Of a DNA stretch of 64,000 nucleotides, positions 36,298 to 45,253 are shown in pieces. Source of the stretch: an uncultured Thalassotalea sp. (lineage in GTDB: Bacteria > Pseudomonadota > Gammaproteobacteria > Enterobacterales > Alteromonadaceae); the NCBI GenBank assembly GCA_947502355.1, contig CANMZP010000004.1, forward strand, positions 62,001 through 126,000, written 5' to 3'. The position numbers were made by a program, and so were the translations under genes. The notes under the pieces are model-generated. The model was not told the DNA's origin and ran no database searches. It saw only the letters and a program-made list of their open reading frames with translations. Numbering within the stretch: the first letter of the stretch is position 1; the number at the start of each line of letters is the position of its first letter.

Positions 36298-37371
36298 ATG
36301 AACGTAACTCACTTAGTCCATAGTTGTGTCATTTCGCTGTTGTTGTTAAGTACAGCAAAGGCCGAACAACCCAACAAAGTCGATATCTATCACGCCAAGC
36401 AAAGTGCTCATCAGCAATCCTTGTCTCTCACCGGCACCGTGGAAGCCAAGCAACACGCCGATTTGGCGACGCTGCAATCTGGGGTGGTTGCCAAGTTGTA
36501 TGTTGAAGAAGGGGATAGGGTAAGCAAAGGGCAAAAGCTATTGGTGCTTGATGCTAAGCTTGCCGAGTTAAGCGTGGTTCAGGCTGAAGCGGAAAAAACC
36601 GCCGCGTTAGCGCAAAAGCATGAGTCACAGCGCTTGTATAACGAAGTTATCGAGCTATCAAAGCAGCAATTAATTGCCGAAACCTTATTGGGTGAGCGTT
36701 TGTCTGCATTGGAAATTAGCAACGCTAATTTAGGTCGTGCAGAGGCGGAGCTGGCCCGCCAACAAGAAATTTTAAACCGTCATACTCTTTATGCACCTTT
36801 TTCCGGGGTTATTGCCGAGCGACACATTCATTTAGGGGAATGGGTGACTCAGCAAACGCAAGTGGTGACTTTGGTTGAAGAGAAAAACTTACGCTTGAAT
36901 GTGGCCATACCGCAAGAGTATTTTAATTATCTGGTGGGCGAAGAACCGGTTAAAGTCAATATCACCCCAGATTACCGTAATGCAAATTCCTTTAGCACTA
37001 CATTAACCCGACTGGTTGGCGTGGCTAGCCAAAGTAGCCGAACGGTAACCGGTCTGGTGGATTTACCAACCAATACCAACTTGCTATCAGGTATGTCAGC
37101 AAGAGCCGATATTTTTATTTCGAACAATCATAGTGACTTGGTCTGGTTACCAAAATCTGCGATTAAGCAACATCCAGATGGCGGTCGTAGTGTGTTTGTT
37201 ATGGTGAATGACATGGCTAAGCGGATATTAATTAATGTGGTGGAAACGCAAGGTGATCAAGTTGCGATAAGTGGTGCCGATGCCAGTAACCCTTTTGTCG
37301 TGTCTTCCGTGGAAATGCTACGAGATGGCGATTTGCTTGTTGTTAATAACGTATTGGAGGCGGAAAAATGA
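36298..37371 (+). CDS. RND efflux periplasmic adaptor (membrane fusion protein)
   Basis: 357 aa with a signal peptide (LVHSCVISLLLLSTAKAEQ). The lipoyl halves flank a helical hairpin: VAKLYVEEGDRVSKGQKLLVL before and LYAPFSGVIAERHIHLGEWV after, then beta-barrel and membrane-proximal domains. It bridges the inner-membrane pump and an outer-membrane channel. AAAGGC precedes the ATG. It overlaps the RND gene by 4 nt (ATGA). No outer-membrane factor is encoded with it, so it must share one from elsewhere (for example a TolC). Confidence 0.93.
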   Translation: MNVTHLVHSCVISLLLLSTAKAEQPNKVDIYHAKQSAHQQSLSLTGTVEAKQHADLATLQSGVVAKLYVEEGDRVSKGQKLLVLDAKLAELSVVQAEAEKTAALAQKHESQRLYNEVIELSKQQLIAETLLGERLSALEISNANLGRAEAELARQQEILNRHTLYAPFSGVIAERHIHLGEWVTQQTQVVTLVEEKNLRLNVAIPQEYFNYLVGEEPVKVNITPDYRNANSFSTTLTRLVGVASQSSRTVTGLVDLPTNTNLLSGMSARADIFISNNHSDLVWLPKSAIKQHPDGGRSVFVMVNDMAKRILINVVETQGDQVAISGADASNPFVVSSVEMLRDGDLLVVNNVLEAEK

Positions 37372-40300
37372 TCTCCGCCGCCGTAAAGCACGGCACATTG
37401 GTGGCCGTGGTGATGACCATCATCACCATTTTGGGCTTGGTGGCCGCATTTAAAATACCGGTGCAAATGATCCCTGATCTTGAAGTGCGAACCATTACGG
37501 TGCAAACCGGTTGGCCGGGGGCAACGCCGCAAGATGTTGAGAAAGAAATTCTTATTGAGCAGGAGCGATACCTGCGCAGTTTACCTAATTTACAGCGCAT
37601 GATGTCTTATGCGCAAATGGGCTCATCTCGGATTGAATTGGAGTTCCCATTTGGAGTCGATGCCAATGATGCCTTAATCCGTGTAAACAATGCCTTAAGC
37701 CAGGTGCCTGCTTACCCCGAAAACGTTGACCAACCGCGGTTATATTCCAGTTCATTTTCGGGCAATGCATTTATGTACTTTGCCCTTAAGCCCTTGCCGG
37801 GCAACCCGTTAAATCTTGATGTTGACTTGCTCAGGGATTTTGCCGATGATTTTATTCGACCACGCATGGAGAGTGTGAATGGGGTTTCTGAGGTAGCGAT
37901 TCGAGGTGGTGCTGAGCGGCAAATTCAAATTAAGGTCGATGCGGCACGGTTAGCACAACGGGGCATTAGCCTAGTGGAATTGCGAAGTGCCATTCGCGGT
38001 CGCAATAAGGATACCTCTGCCGGCGATATTGAAAGCGGTAAAAGCCGCTATTTACTCAGGGTGATTGGTCGTTTTGATACCCTGCCAGAATTAGAAAATT
38101 TAATTATTAGCCGTAAAAATCAAGCCAATATTCGCCTAAAAGATGTGGCCAGTGTGTCGCTTGACCATTTCGAAACACGCGGTATCTCGTATAATACCGG
38201 CGAGCGTACCATCAGCTTATCGGTGCGCCGCGAAAGTGGCTCTAATGTGTTGGCCATTAAGCAAGCCATGATTGGGGTTGTAGAGGAAATTAATCGTCAA
38301 TTACTGCAGCAAAATGGGCTAGAGCTCACCCTAATGAGTGACGATGTAAAGTATGTTGCCAGCTCCTTAAAAAATGTTTGGGTTAACCTTGCCCTTGGGG
38401 CTTTGCTTGCCACGCTAGTGATGTTTTATTTTTTGCGTTCTGCAAAAGCCACGTTAATTGGGGTGATGGGGGTACCGTTTTGTACCATCGCTGCCTTTTT
38501 GGCATTAAGCCTGTTTGATAGAACCATTAATGTCATTTCTCTGGCCGGGGTGGCCTTCGCTATCGGCATGACGGTGGATAATACCATTGTTGTACTCGAA
38601 GCCATTGTTCAGGCAAAACGACAAGGGATCAGTAAAATACAGGCAGCCATTAACGGGGTTAGGGATGTTTGGCCTGCGGTTCTGGCTTCAACGGCAACCA
38701 CCGTTTTGGTGTTTGCCCCCATTTTGTTTGTTGAGCAAGAGGCTGGACAGTTGTATTCGGATGTAGCCATCGCCATTTCTGGGGCGATTATTGCCTCTAT
38801 GCTGGTGGCCATCTTTGTGGTGCCTGTGGCCTTGTCGCATATCAGTAAAAATCAGGACTTTGAACAAGGCAAGCAATTCGTGTTATCGCCAAAATGGCTT
38901 AAGGTGTCCAAGTTTTTTACCCGTTCGGTACCGCAGGCTCGGATAATGGCACTAAGCTTTATTGTGCTCATTTTAGGGGCTGCGTATGCCTTTATGCCAG
39001 CCGCTGAATATTTACCGGAAGGGGAAGAGCCCAAGGCATTCTCTATGATGATAGCCCCGCCAAGTTACAACTTGAGTGAAATGAAAAAGATTGGCACAGA
39101 GCTGCGCACTTACTTTGATGATTTTGTGTTGGCTGATGGCGATGATTATGCAACAGGCAAAAGCCCAATGCCGCCATTGGCTTATTATTCGATGAGTATT
39201 TCGGTTGGTCGAATTTGGTTTTTAAGTGCCCCGGTCAACCCAGATAATATTAACGCCATGATGGCCGTCATTACCGAAAAATTTCGCAGTTACCCGGGAA
39301 TGCGTGCATTTTCTTCGCGTGGGTCCATTATCTCCAGTAACGATGGTGGCACGCGTGCGGTTGCGGTTGATATCGCTGGTAGTAATGTGCAAGAACTGTA
39401 TCAAGCAGCGGATGCTGTTTACCAGCAAGCCTCTAAGGTATTTGATAATCCACAAGTCAACTCTGAGCCGGGCTCGTTAACCTTGGAACAACCGCTCATT
39501 GAAATAAAGCCTCGTTGGCAACGACTGGCCGAATTAGGTATCAACAATAACGACTTTGGCTACGCCGTCGCGGCAATGAGTGATGGGGCTTATGTTGATG
39601 AGTTTATCCTTGAAGACGATAAAATTGATATCTTTATGTTTAGTGGTGCGGGTAATGAGCAAAACTTAAAAGAATTGGCAAGCACCCCGATGGTGACACC
39701 CAAAGGCGATATTCTGCCGCTAAATGCCTTAGCGGATTTAATTGAAACGCAAAACAGTAATTCCATTCGCCGTGTCGATGGTAACCGTACGGTGACGGTT
39801 TATATTATTCCACCTCGTGATGTCGCTTTGGAAACCGCTGAAGCAATTGTTAGAGACGAGTTGCTTCCTAGCCTTTGGCGGGAAGATAAACTTGCCCAAG
39901 GGATCAAGGTGAGCATTAGCGGTGCGGCGGATCAACTCGAAGAAACCAAGGCGGCATTATCGGGGAATTTTGTGATTGCTCTGCTATTAAGCTATTTATT
40001 GTTGGTGGCTATTTTTACTCATTGGCGTTATCCAATATTTATTTTGGCCACGGTGCCTTTAGGTATGGCGGGGGGATTATTGGGGTTAATTACGGTCAAT
40101 GGCATTAATGCGTTGTTATCGAGTATGGGAATAAGTGCCTATCATCAACCATTCGATATGATCACCATGTTGGGCTTCTTAATATTATTGGGAACGGTGG
40201 TTAATAACCCCATTCTTATTGTCGATCAAACCCGGCGATTTGCCGTGGAGCAGGGCATGCCAGTAAAAGAAGCGGTGCTTGCCGCGGTGTCGAAAAGGTT

Positions 40301-40532
40301 AAAGCCGATTTTAATGTCTACCGCGACGACGATTTTTGGTTTGGCCCCTCTGGTCTTAATTCCTGGTGAAGGCACCGAGTTATACCGTGGTGTTGGGGTT
40401 ATTGTGTTATCCGGCATTTTTGTGTCAACCCTGCTTTCATTAACGTTTTTGCCGGCATTGCTAGTGGCGATTATGAAAGAGAGGGGAACAAAGCAAGTGG
40501 ATACAACCGAACAAGCCATGGCTTCACGGTAA
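37368..40532 (+). CDS. RND family efflux transporter permease
   Basis: 1054-aa proton-driven pump of AcrB architecture with 12 membrane segments and two large periplasmic loops, at about 35-330 and 555-855. TM4 reads GMTVDNTIVVLE, so the second Asp of the AcrB Asp-Asp pair is Asn, and the TM10 region reads TVVNNPILIVDQ with Asn where AcrB has Lys. These variants occur in other RND subfamilies and do not imply inactivity. Coupled to the adaptor by a 4-nt overlap. Substrate unknown; the second RND system in the window (58370-62772) is a different subtype with VDDAIV in TM4. Confidence 0.95.
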   Translation: MISAAVKHGTLVAVVMTIITILGLVAAFKIPVQMIPDLEVRTITVQTGWPGATPQDVEKEILIEQERYLRSLPNLQRMMSYAQMGSSRIELEFPFGVDANDALIRVNNALSQVPAYPENVDQPRLYSSSFSGNAFMYFALKPLPGNPLNLDVDLLRDFADDFIRPRMESVNGVSEVAIRGGAERQIQIKVDAARLAQRGISLVELRSAIRGRNKDTSAGDIESGKSRYLLRVIGRFDTLPELENLIISRKNQANIRLKDVASVSLDHFETRGISYNTGERTISLSVRRESGSNVLAIKQAMIGVVEEINRQLLQQNGLELTLMSDDVKYVASSLKNVWVNLALGALLATLVMFYFLRSAKATLIGVMGVPFCTIAAFLALSLFDRTINVISLAGVAFAIGMTVDNTIVVLEAIVQAKRQGISKIQAAINGVRDVWPAVLASTATTVLVFAPILFVEQEAGQLYSDVAIAISGAIIASMLVAIFVVPVALSHISKNQDFEQGKQFVLSPKWLKVSKFFTRSVPQARIMALSFIVLILGAAYAFMPAAEYLPEGEEPKAFSMMIAPPSYNLSEMKKIGTELRTYFDDFVLADGDDYATGKSPMPPLAYYSMSISVGRIWFLSAPVNPDNINAMMAVITEKFRSYPGMRAFSSRGSIISSNDGGTRAVAVDIAGSNVQELYQAADAVYQQASKVFDNPQVNSEPGSLTLEQPLIEIKPRWQRLAELGINNNDFGYAVAAMSDGAYVDEFILEDDKIDIFMFSGAGNEQNLKELASTPMVTPKGDILPLNALADLIETQNSNSIRRVDGNRTVTVYIIPPRDVALETAEAIVRDELLPSLWREDKLAQGIKVSISGAADQLEETKAALSGNFVIALLLSYLLLVAIFTHWRYPIFILATVPLGMAGGLLGLITVNGINALLSSMGISAYHQPFDMITMLGFLILLGTVVNNPILIVDQTRRFAVEQGMPVKEAVLAAVSKRLKPILMSTATTIFGLAPLVLIPGEGTELYRGVGVIVLSGIFVSTLLSLTFLPALLVAIMKERGTKQVDTTEQAMASR

Positions 40533-40594
40533 AGCGCTTCTTCTCGAACAAGTGCATCAATCCATTCATGTCTTTGCTCATTTGACATAGATTT

Positions 40595-40873
40595 TTACAA
40601 GGCCAGCACTTTAACTTGTTCAGCAATTTTGGATTTTTGCTCAATATAGCTTAATACATCGGCTTTTCGGTGATGAACTGCTGTGCTGAGTGCTGCAATA
40701 AAATAGCTATCATTTTTAAAGGTTGAAGGTTTATTACCTAGAAAAATGCCTTCTATGGCCGCTAATTTATTGGTTTGATACTGCTTTGTAACGTCTCGTG
40801 TGGGTAAAAATATAAGAGTGCTTATAAAACAGATGGTTGCGAATATATCAATGGCATTGATAGTAACCTTCAA
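40595..40873 (-). CDS. Hypothetical single-span membrane or exported protein (doubtful)
   Basis: 92 codons beginning at a TTG, with no ATG in the frame and no ribosome site I can see, so the start or the gene itself is uncertain. The N-terminus is hydrophobic (INAIDIFATICFISTLIFLP), which suggests a membrane anchor, and the rest is soluble. No family recognised. It would be transcribed opposite to the RND operon, ending 62 nt from its stop. Confidence 0.35.
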   Translation of the reverse strand: MKVTINAIDIFATICFISTLIFLPTRDVTKQYQTNKLAAIEGIFLGNKPSTFKNDSYFIAALSTAVHHRKADVLSYIEQKSKIAEQVKVLAL

Positions 40874-40990
40874 CTTTGTTTATTAGTGATTTGGTATTCA
40901 CCTTAATACACTTATTGCATAACAGGTTGCTTGCAAGTAGCGAGTTACCTTTAACCCGTTTCTAAGTTAATTCCCACTTTTATTAACTTT

Positions 40991-41027
40991 AACCGATTGA
41001 GTAAATGACTTATTCAATCGGTTTTTT
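40991..41027 (+). terminator. Hairpin terminator oriented rightward
   Basis: AACCGATTGA/TCAATCGGTT stem followed by TTTT on the plus strand; the minus strand has no T-run after it. It overlaps the stop codon of the leftward glutamate-synthase-like gene. The nearest plus-strand gene upstream is the RND permease, 460 bp away. Confidence 0.75.
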
Positions 41028-42684
41028 ATTTCTCTGCTGATGATCGCATACGGTTAAGTTCAGCGGGAACCAGCATAAAATCATCGTCCACATAGAATTC
41101 ATCGCTTTTACAACTTTGCCACCAGTGCTGCCAGTTGTCGTCAATTTCTTCTCCATTTAGTAATGCTTTATTGGCTAAAGGCGTAATAAGACTCCCTGAT
41201 GACATTTGCATGCCATAAGGGGTCCGGCGCTTTATCATGTGTGGCTGCAATTTGGTCGGTGTATCTAGCCCCATGCTGCCAACCAATTTGAAAAAGCTTT
41301 TTTCGGTATTTTGCTGAAAATTTTTCACTCGCTCACTTTTTAATGTGACCGCCACCGCTTTGGCTCTGACGGGATCTTGAGTTGCTATACCGGTAGGGCA
41401 AAGGTTGGTATTACAATGTTTTGATTGCACACAACCAAGGGCAAACATCATGGTTCTGGCGGCATTGACCAAGTCGGCACCGGTGGCAATTTTTACTAAT
41501 AGATCAAAGCCTGTCGCGGTTTTTCCTGATCCAATTAACTTAATCTGGTCTCTTAAGCCAATGCCCATTAGCGCATTGTGGGCAAAGTGTAGGCCTTCAA
41601 GACAGGTCATACCCAAGCGATTAACAAACTCAACTGGGGCCGCGCCTGTGCCGCCCTCTGCGCCATCAATCACGATAAAATCGGGTGTTATGCCGGTTTC
41701 TAGCATGGCTTTACAAATCGCTAAAAATTCAGCCGGATTACCAATACATAGTTTAAAACCGATGGGTTTACCTTCGCTAAGCTCTCTTAAGGTGTTTACA
41801 AAGGCCAGTAGGGCTTTGGGGGTGGTGCATTCGGGGTTAACGGCGGGTGAAATGCAGTCTTGGTTAACGGGAACTTGTCGGATGGTAGCGATTTCTTGTG
41901 TTACTTTTACTTTAGGTAATACCCCGCCATGTCCGGGTTTTGCCCCTTGGCTGAGTTTTATTTCAATCATTTTGACTTGTGGGGACAAAGCGGTTTTCTT
42001 AAATGCTTCTGGATTAAATCGACCATTGTCATTGCGACAACCAAATAGCCCAGTACCAAGTTGCCAGACAATATCCCCCTGATGTTTGCGGTGGTAAGGG
42101 CTTACGCCGCCTTCGCCAGTGTTGTGATAGCAGCCACATTTTTTTGCCCCCAGATTAAGCGCCTCTATGGCATTGCTGCTTAACGAGCCATAGCTCATTG
42201 CGGAAATATTGAGATAACAAGCCTGATAAGGTTGCTTGCAATCGGGTCCGCCAATGGTCACTTTTTTGGCATCTGAGTGCACTTGTTTAGGCGCGAGGGA
42301 GTGCCATAGACTTAAATAGTTTTTGGCGATTAAATCTTGTTGGGTACCAAAGGCAACCGTATCGCGGATATTTTTAGCGCGTTGATAAACAAGGCTGCGT
42401 TGCTCGCGATTAAACGGTCTTTCTTCGGTATCATTGGCAACAAAATACTGTTGAATTTCAATCCGGTAAGATTCGAGGAAGTAACGTAAATAAGCGACAA
42501 CAGGGTACAGTCGATTTAGGTTATGTGAACTGAAAAACACATCATAAGCGCCAATCACGCTATAGCTTAACGTGCAGGTGATAAACAGGTATGCAAAGAA
42601 TCCTCCAAACACCAATACACAATAAAACGCTAGCCCATTACCAATGATGGCAATAAAACAAAGGCATTTTTGCATTATGGTCAT
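41026..42684 (-). CDS. FMN-binding glutamate synthase family protein with N-terminal membrane anchor
   Basis: 552 aa. Two hydrophobic helices (about 8-45) anchor a domain like the FMN/iron-sulfur barrel of glutamate synthase large subunits: ISAMSYGSLSSNAIEALN, NTGEGGVSPYH, KLSQGAKPGHGGVLP, DGAEGGTGAAP, and a Cys cluster CVQSKHCNTNLCPTGI like the [3Fe-4S] ligands of GltB. The amidotransferase domain of GltB is absent, as in YerD-type stand-alone proteins, whose substrate is unknown. The ATG lies at 42684, with upstream GAGGTGATCTC. Confidence 0.93.
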   Translation of the reverse strand: MTIMQKCLCFIAIIGNGLAFYCVLVFGGFFAYLFITCTLSYSVIGAYDVFFSSHNLNRLYPVVAYLRYFLESYRIEIQQYFVANDTEERPFNREQRSLVYQRAKNIRDTVAFGTQQDLIAKNYLSLWHSLAPKQVHSDAKKVTIGGPDCKQPYQACYLNISAMSYGSLSSNAIEALNLGAKKCGCYHNTGEGGVSPYHRKHQGDIVWQLGTGLFGCRNDNGRFNPEAFKKTALSPQVKMIEIKLSQGAKPGHGGVLPKVKVTQEIATIRQVPVNQDCISPAVNPECTTPKALLAFVNTLRELSEGKPIGFKLCIGNPAEFLAICKAMLETGITPDFIVIDGAEGGTGAAPVEFVNRLGMTCLEGLHFAHNALMGIGLRDQIKLIGSGKTATGFDLLVKIATGADLVNAARTMMFALGCVQSKHCNTNLCPTGIATQDPVRAKAVAVTLKSERVKNFQQNTEKSFFKLVGSMGLDTPTKLQPHMIKRRTPYGMQMSSGSLITPLANKALLNGEEIDDNWQHWWQSCKSDEFYVDDDFMLVPAELNRMRSSAEK

Positions 42685-42950
42685 GAGATCACCTCGTTAA
42701 ACTAAGTCCACGCTTGAGAACATAACTTCACTGTAGCATATAATTTCAATACCTCTGTTTAACGTGATTACCAGAAATAAAAAAAGAGCGGTCATTGGCA
42801 AGCCGATTACCTAACGTGGATCTATTCGGTAATAAATACTCTAAGGCCTAGATACGATAAGCATCTAGGTCTTTTCTTTTGAGAAAGATATCTTGCCAGA
42901 GATTTTCTAGGAGGCTCTCTACTTCCGCTTTGTGCCACTCTCTGCCGTTC

Positions 42951-43049
42951 GCTAACGTTAAGCTAAGAGGCATGACTGGCATTGGATTTTGTGTCTTTTG
43001 CAAAACTGCGTTACAGATAATGGTCCTGACCTCAAGCGCCTTGTTATAT
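42951..43049 (-). repeat. attC-like recombination site
   Basis: On the minus strand a 99-nt imperfect palindrome begins ATATAACAAGGCGCTTGAGG and ends CCTCTTAGCTTAACGTTAGC. The outer ATAAC/GTTA and the inner GAGG/CCTC blocks pair, which is the organisation of integron attC sites, with one mismatch each from the RYYYAAC and GTTRRRY core consensus. It starts 3 nt after the lipoprotein stop codon, as in gene cassettes. A second GTTAGC lies at 43367-43372 upstream of the lipoprotein gene, giving a possible cassette of about 415 bp. Confidence 0.6.
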
Positions 43050-43052
43050 GAA

Positions 43053-43259
43053 TTATTCTCTTTTCGATTTCTCAATTGATTTCTCTAATGCTTCTACTTG
43101 AGCTTCACACTGCTTTCTTTGTTCGCCAGACCGTTCTTTACATGTTTTCGGTGGTTTACTATGGCCAGCAACATGACCAATGAATTGAATTAATTCAGAG
43201 CCGCCAGCAGCACAGCCCTGTAAGCTACTTAGCAGAACTAAAGAAATGATCCTTTTCAT
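43053..43259 (-). CDS. Small lipoprotein in a cassette-like context
   Basis: 68 aa. The signal peptide ends in a lipobox (LLSSLQGC|AAGGSEL), with Cys15 as the lipidated residue and no Asp at +2, consistent with outer-membrane sorting. The mature part is short, Lys/Glu-rich and has two further Cys (KTCKERSGEQRKQCEAQV) that could form a disulfide, followed by a helix. AGGATAAATTT precedes the ATG. Function unknown. Position and size match the orphan lipoproteins often carried on integron cassettes; that comparison is from general knowledge, not a search. Confidence 0.75.
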   Translation of the reverse strand: MKRIISLVLLSSLQGCAAGGSELIQFIGHVAGHSKPPKTCKERSGEQRKQCEAQVEALEKSIEKSKRE

Positions 43260-43418
43260 AAATTTATCCTATTCATATAATCAGTTTATTATGCAGACGT
43301 CTCAGTATTGTCGAAGACGTTTTATTCCAACGTCCATTCCTCGCTCAAAGCAGAAGTTCATGTTCTGCTAACTTATCTCCATACTAATGATTGGGCGACA
43401 ATTGTAAATGCCTAATGT

Positions 43419-43457
43419 AAAAAAGTACCAAAACTAGTGGAGTAGTTTGGTACTTTT
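43419..43457. terminator. Bidirectional hairpin inside the inverted-repeat unit
   Basis: AAAAAGTACCAAAAC and GTTTGGTACTTTTT pair around a 10-nt loop, with A-runs and T-runs at the base; can act on both strands, separating the cassette-like gene from the sulfatase transcript. Confidence 0.85.
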
Positions 43458-43528
43458 TAATCAGATCCACGTTAGGTAATCGGCTTGGGCCATTGGCGCG
43501 CTCTTTGATTATAGATGGTACAACTTGC

Positions 43529-45115
43529 TTATTTGTATTGGGCGTTTTCCCAAATCTGCATTTTTTCGACCACTTGGTCTATCGAAAAGCTACCTGGCTT
43601 TTGTCTTGGCGGGAACGCCTTAAAGGTTTGTAGCCATTGCGCTGTGGTGGCTGCGCCTAAGTACAAATACGGTAAGTGTTCAACATACCATTTATCGTAA
43701 GCACCCGATTCATGTTCGGCTACCTCGTATGGGTCTTGACGTAAGTTAAATATTTTTGGTGCTCGCAGTGGCTCAAACCCACACATCCAGGTAGTCAAGC
43801 CGTGGCAATTGTTTTCAGAGAAAACCACTTTATAGTCACCAACCCTAACCGCTGAAATATCACCGACATCGGTTGCGTAAAAATACGCTTTTCGAGGCCA
43901 GTTTGCTAAGTTATATCGAGTATTGGCTTTACCTGTTTTAAGTGAGGGCAATAAATTATATCCATCAAGGTGAACCTTATATTGTTTGCCATTGATTTTC
44001 TTACCTTTCTTCAAGCTTGAAACCACTTTATCATCACCAACCGCGGCCATTATGGTTGGTAACCAGTCGTTTTGGGCGGCAATTTCATTGACGATAGAGC
44101 CACTTGGAATATGACCTGGGTAGCGGATCATTGCCGGTACGCGAAAGCCACCTTCCCAAGTCGAGTTCTTTTCACCTCGGTATCGTGCGGTACCGCCATC
44201 AGGCCAAGAGAACTTTTCTGCGCCATTATCGGTGGTGTAGGTCACAATGGTGTTATCCACAATGTTTAGCGCTTCTAATTTGTCAAGCAGTTGACCAACA
44301 TGGCCGTCGTGCTCCACCAGACCGTCACCGTATAAGCCACCGCGTTTTGAAAGGCCAACGGACTCGTCTTTTAAATGCGTCCAGATATGCATGCGAGTGG
44401 AGTTAAACCAAACAAAGAAAGGTTTCTTTTGGGCATGTGCTTTGTCGATAAATTTCAGGGCACTTGCTAGAAATTCTTCGTCTACTGTTTCCATTCTCTT
44501 TCTGGTTAGCGGACCGGTATCGTTGATTTTACCATCGGCATAAGAGTGGATCACACCACGAGGACCAAAGCGCTTTTTAAACGCGGGATTTTGTGGGTAA
44601 TCGATATGCTCTGGCTCTTCTTCGGCATTTAAGTGATACAGGTTGCCAAAGAACTCGTCAAAACCGTGATTGGTCGGTAAATGCTCATCCAGATCGCCAA
44701 GGTGGTTCTTACCAAACTGACCGGTCATATACCCTTTGTCTTTTAACAAAGTGGCTAAGGTAGGATCTTCGGATCTCATCCCTTGGGTAGCGCCCGGCAT
44801 GCCCACCTTGGTTAATCCGGTGCGAATAGGGTGCTGGCCCGTAATAAACGCTGAGCGACCAGCCGTACAAGAGTTCTCACCATAAAAATCGGTAAATAGG
44901 GCACCTTCATTGGCAATGCGATCAATATTTGGGGTCCAGTGACCCGCCTGACCTTTGGTGTAGGCACTGACGTTGTCAATTCCAATATCATCGCCCCAAA
45001 TGGCCAGTATGTTTGGTTTTGTTTTATCTGTTGTGGCGTAACTTACTGGTATGGAAGCCATTAATGTTGCTGCTAGAGTCACTTTTATCAGCGACTTGAT
45101 AGGTGAGCTTTTCAT
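43529..45115 (-). CDS. Secreted Cys-type sulfatase (arylsulfatase A-like)
   Basis: 528 aa with a signal peptide (LIKVTLAATLMASIPVSYA). The alkaline-phosphatase-fold sulfatase core shows metal ligands in ILAIWGDDIG and the modification site SCTAGRSAFITGQHP, in which Cys83 is to be converted to formylglycine (CxAxR form of the CxPxR motif). Also seen are GKNHLGD, TTDNGAEKFSWPDGG and NDWLPTI. It hydrolyses a sulfate ester, plausibly of a marine polysaccharide or lipid; the substrate cannot be inferred. The one FGE-fold protein in the window lacks catalytic cysteines, so its activating enzyme must be encoded elsewhere. Divergent from a GAF-LuxR regulator. Confidence 0.95.
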   Translation of the reverse strand: MKSSPIKSLIKVTLAATLMASIPVSYATTDKTKPNILAIWGDDIGIDNVSAYTKGQAGHWTPNIDRIANEGALFTDFYGENSCTAGRSAFITGQHPIRTGLTKVGMPGATQGMRSEDPTLATLLKDKGYMTGQFGKNHLGDLDEHLPTNHGFDEFFGNLYHLNAEEEPEHIDYPQNPAFKKRFGPRGVIHSYADGKINDTGPLTRKRMETVDEEFLASALKFIDKAHAQKKPFFVWFNSTRMHIWTHLKDESVGLSKRGGLYGDGLVEHDGHVGQLLDKLEALNIVDNTIVTYTTDNGAEKFSWPDGGTARYRGEKNSTWEGGFRVPAMIRYPGHIPSGSIVNEIAAQNDWLPTIMAAVGDDKVVSSLKKGKKINGKQYKVHLDGYNLLPSLKTGKANTRYNLANWPRKAYFYATDVGDISAVRVGDYKVVFSENNCHGLTTWMCGFEPLRAPKIFNLRQDPYEVAEHESGAYDKWYVEHLPYLYLGAATTAQWLQTFKAFPPRQKPGSFSIDQVVEKMQIWENAQYK

Positions 45116-45174
45116 TTGTTTTTCCTTGCTGTTTTTTATTATGTGTAAATTATTGGTGAAAAACTCGCTAAATT

Positions 45175-45194
45175 AATCAGTAAAATTACTGATT
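45175..45194. promoter_or_regulatory. Perfect 20-bp palindrome in the sulfatase/LuxR divergent gap
   Basis: AATCAGTAA-AA-TTACTGATT, with 9-bp arms, about 60 bp from both start codons. It is well placed for a dimeric regulator acting on both genes; the LuxR-type neighbour is a candidate. Confidence 0.6.
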
Positions 45195-45253
45195 GATGAG
45201 TGCTACAATGACTGGCCATAACAATAAAAAGAACGATCACCAAGGGGACTCAA

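Larger units (their letters stand above)
42783..43507. mobile_element. 725-bp inverted-repeat-bounded unit carrying an integron-like cassette
   Basis: The ends are imperfect inverted repeats of about 41-45 bp (42783-42823 and 43463-43507) that share the outer AAAGAGCG and a perfect 24-bp inner core (42800-42823 with 43463-43486). The interior holds a lipoprotein gene, an attC-like palindrome and a bidirectional terminator, but no transposase or integrase. I find no target-site duplication directly at the outer ends. The layout is that of a MITE-like, non-autonomous unit. The plus-strand flanks are the 5' gap of the glutamate-synthase-like gene and the 3' end of the sulfatase gene. Confidence 0.65.

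Noticed and set aside
37368-40532. Asn in place of the second TM4 Asp of the RND pump as a sign of inactivity
   Set aside because: VDN variants are common in other RND subfamilies, so this is not evidence for a defect.
42848-43075. 75-aa minus-strand ORF inside the inverted-repeat unit
   Set aside because: Its first half translates the end of the lipoprotein gene and the attC-like palindrome in another frame and has no ribosome site. Only the last ~35 codons look possibly coding and may be a relic, so it is discussed in the finding but not listed as a gene.
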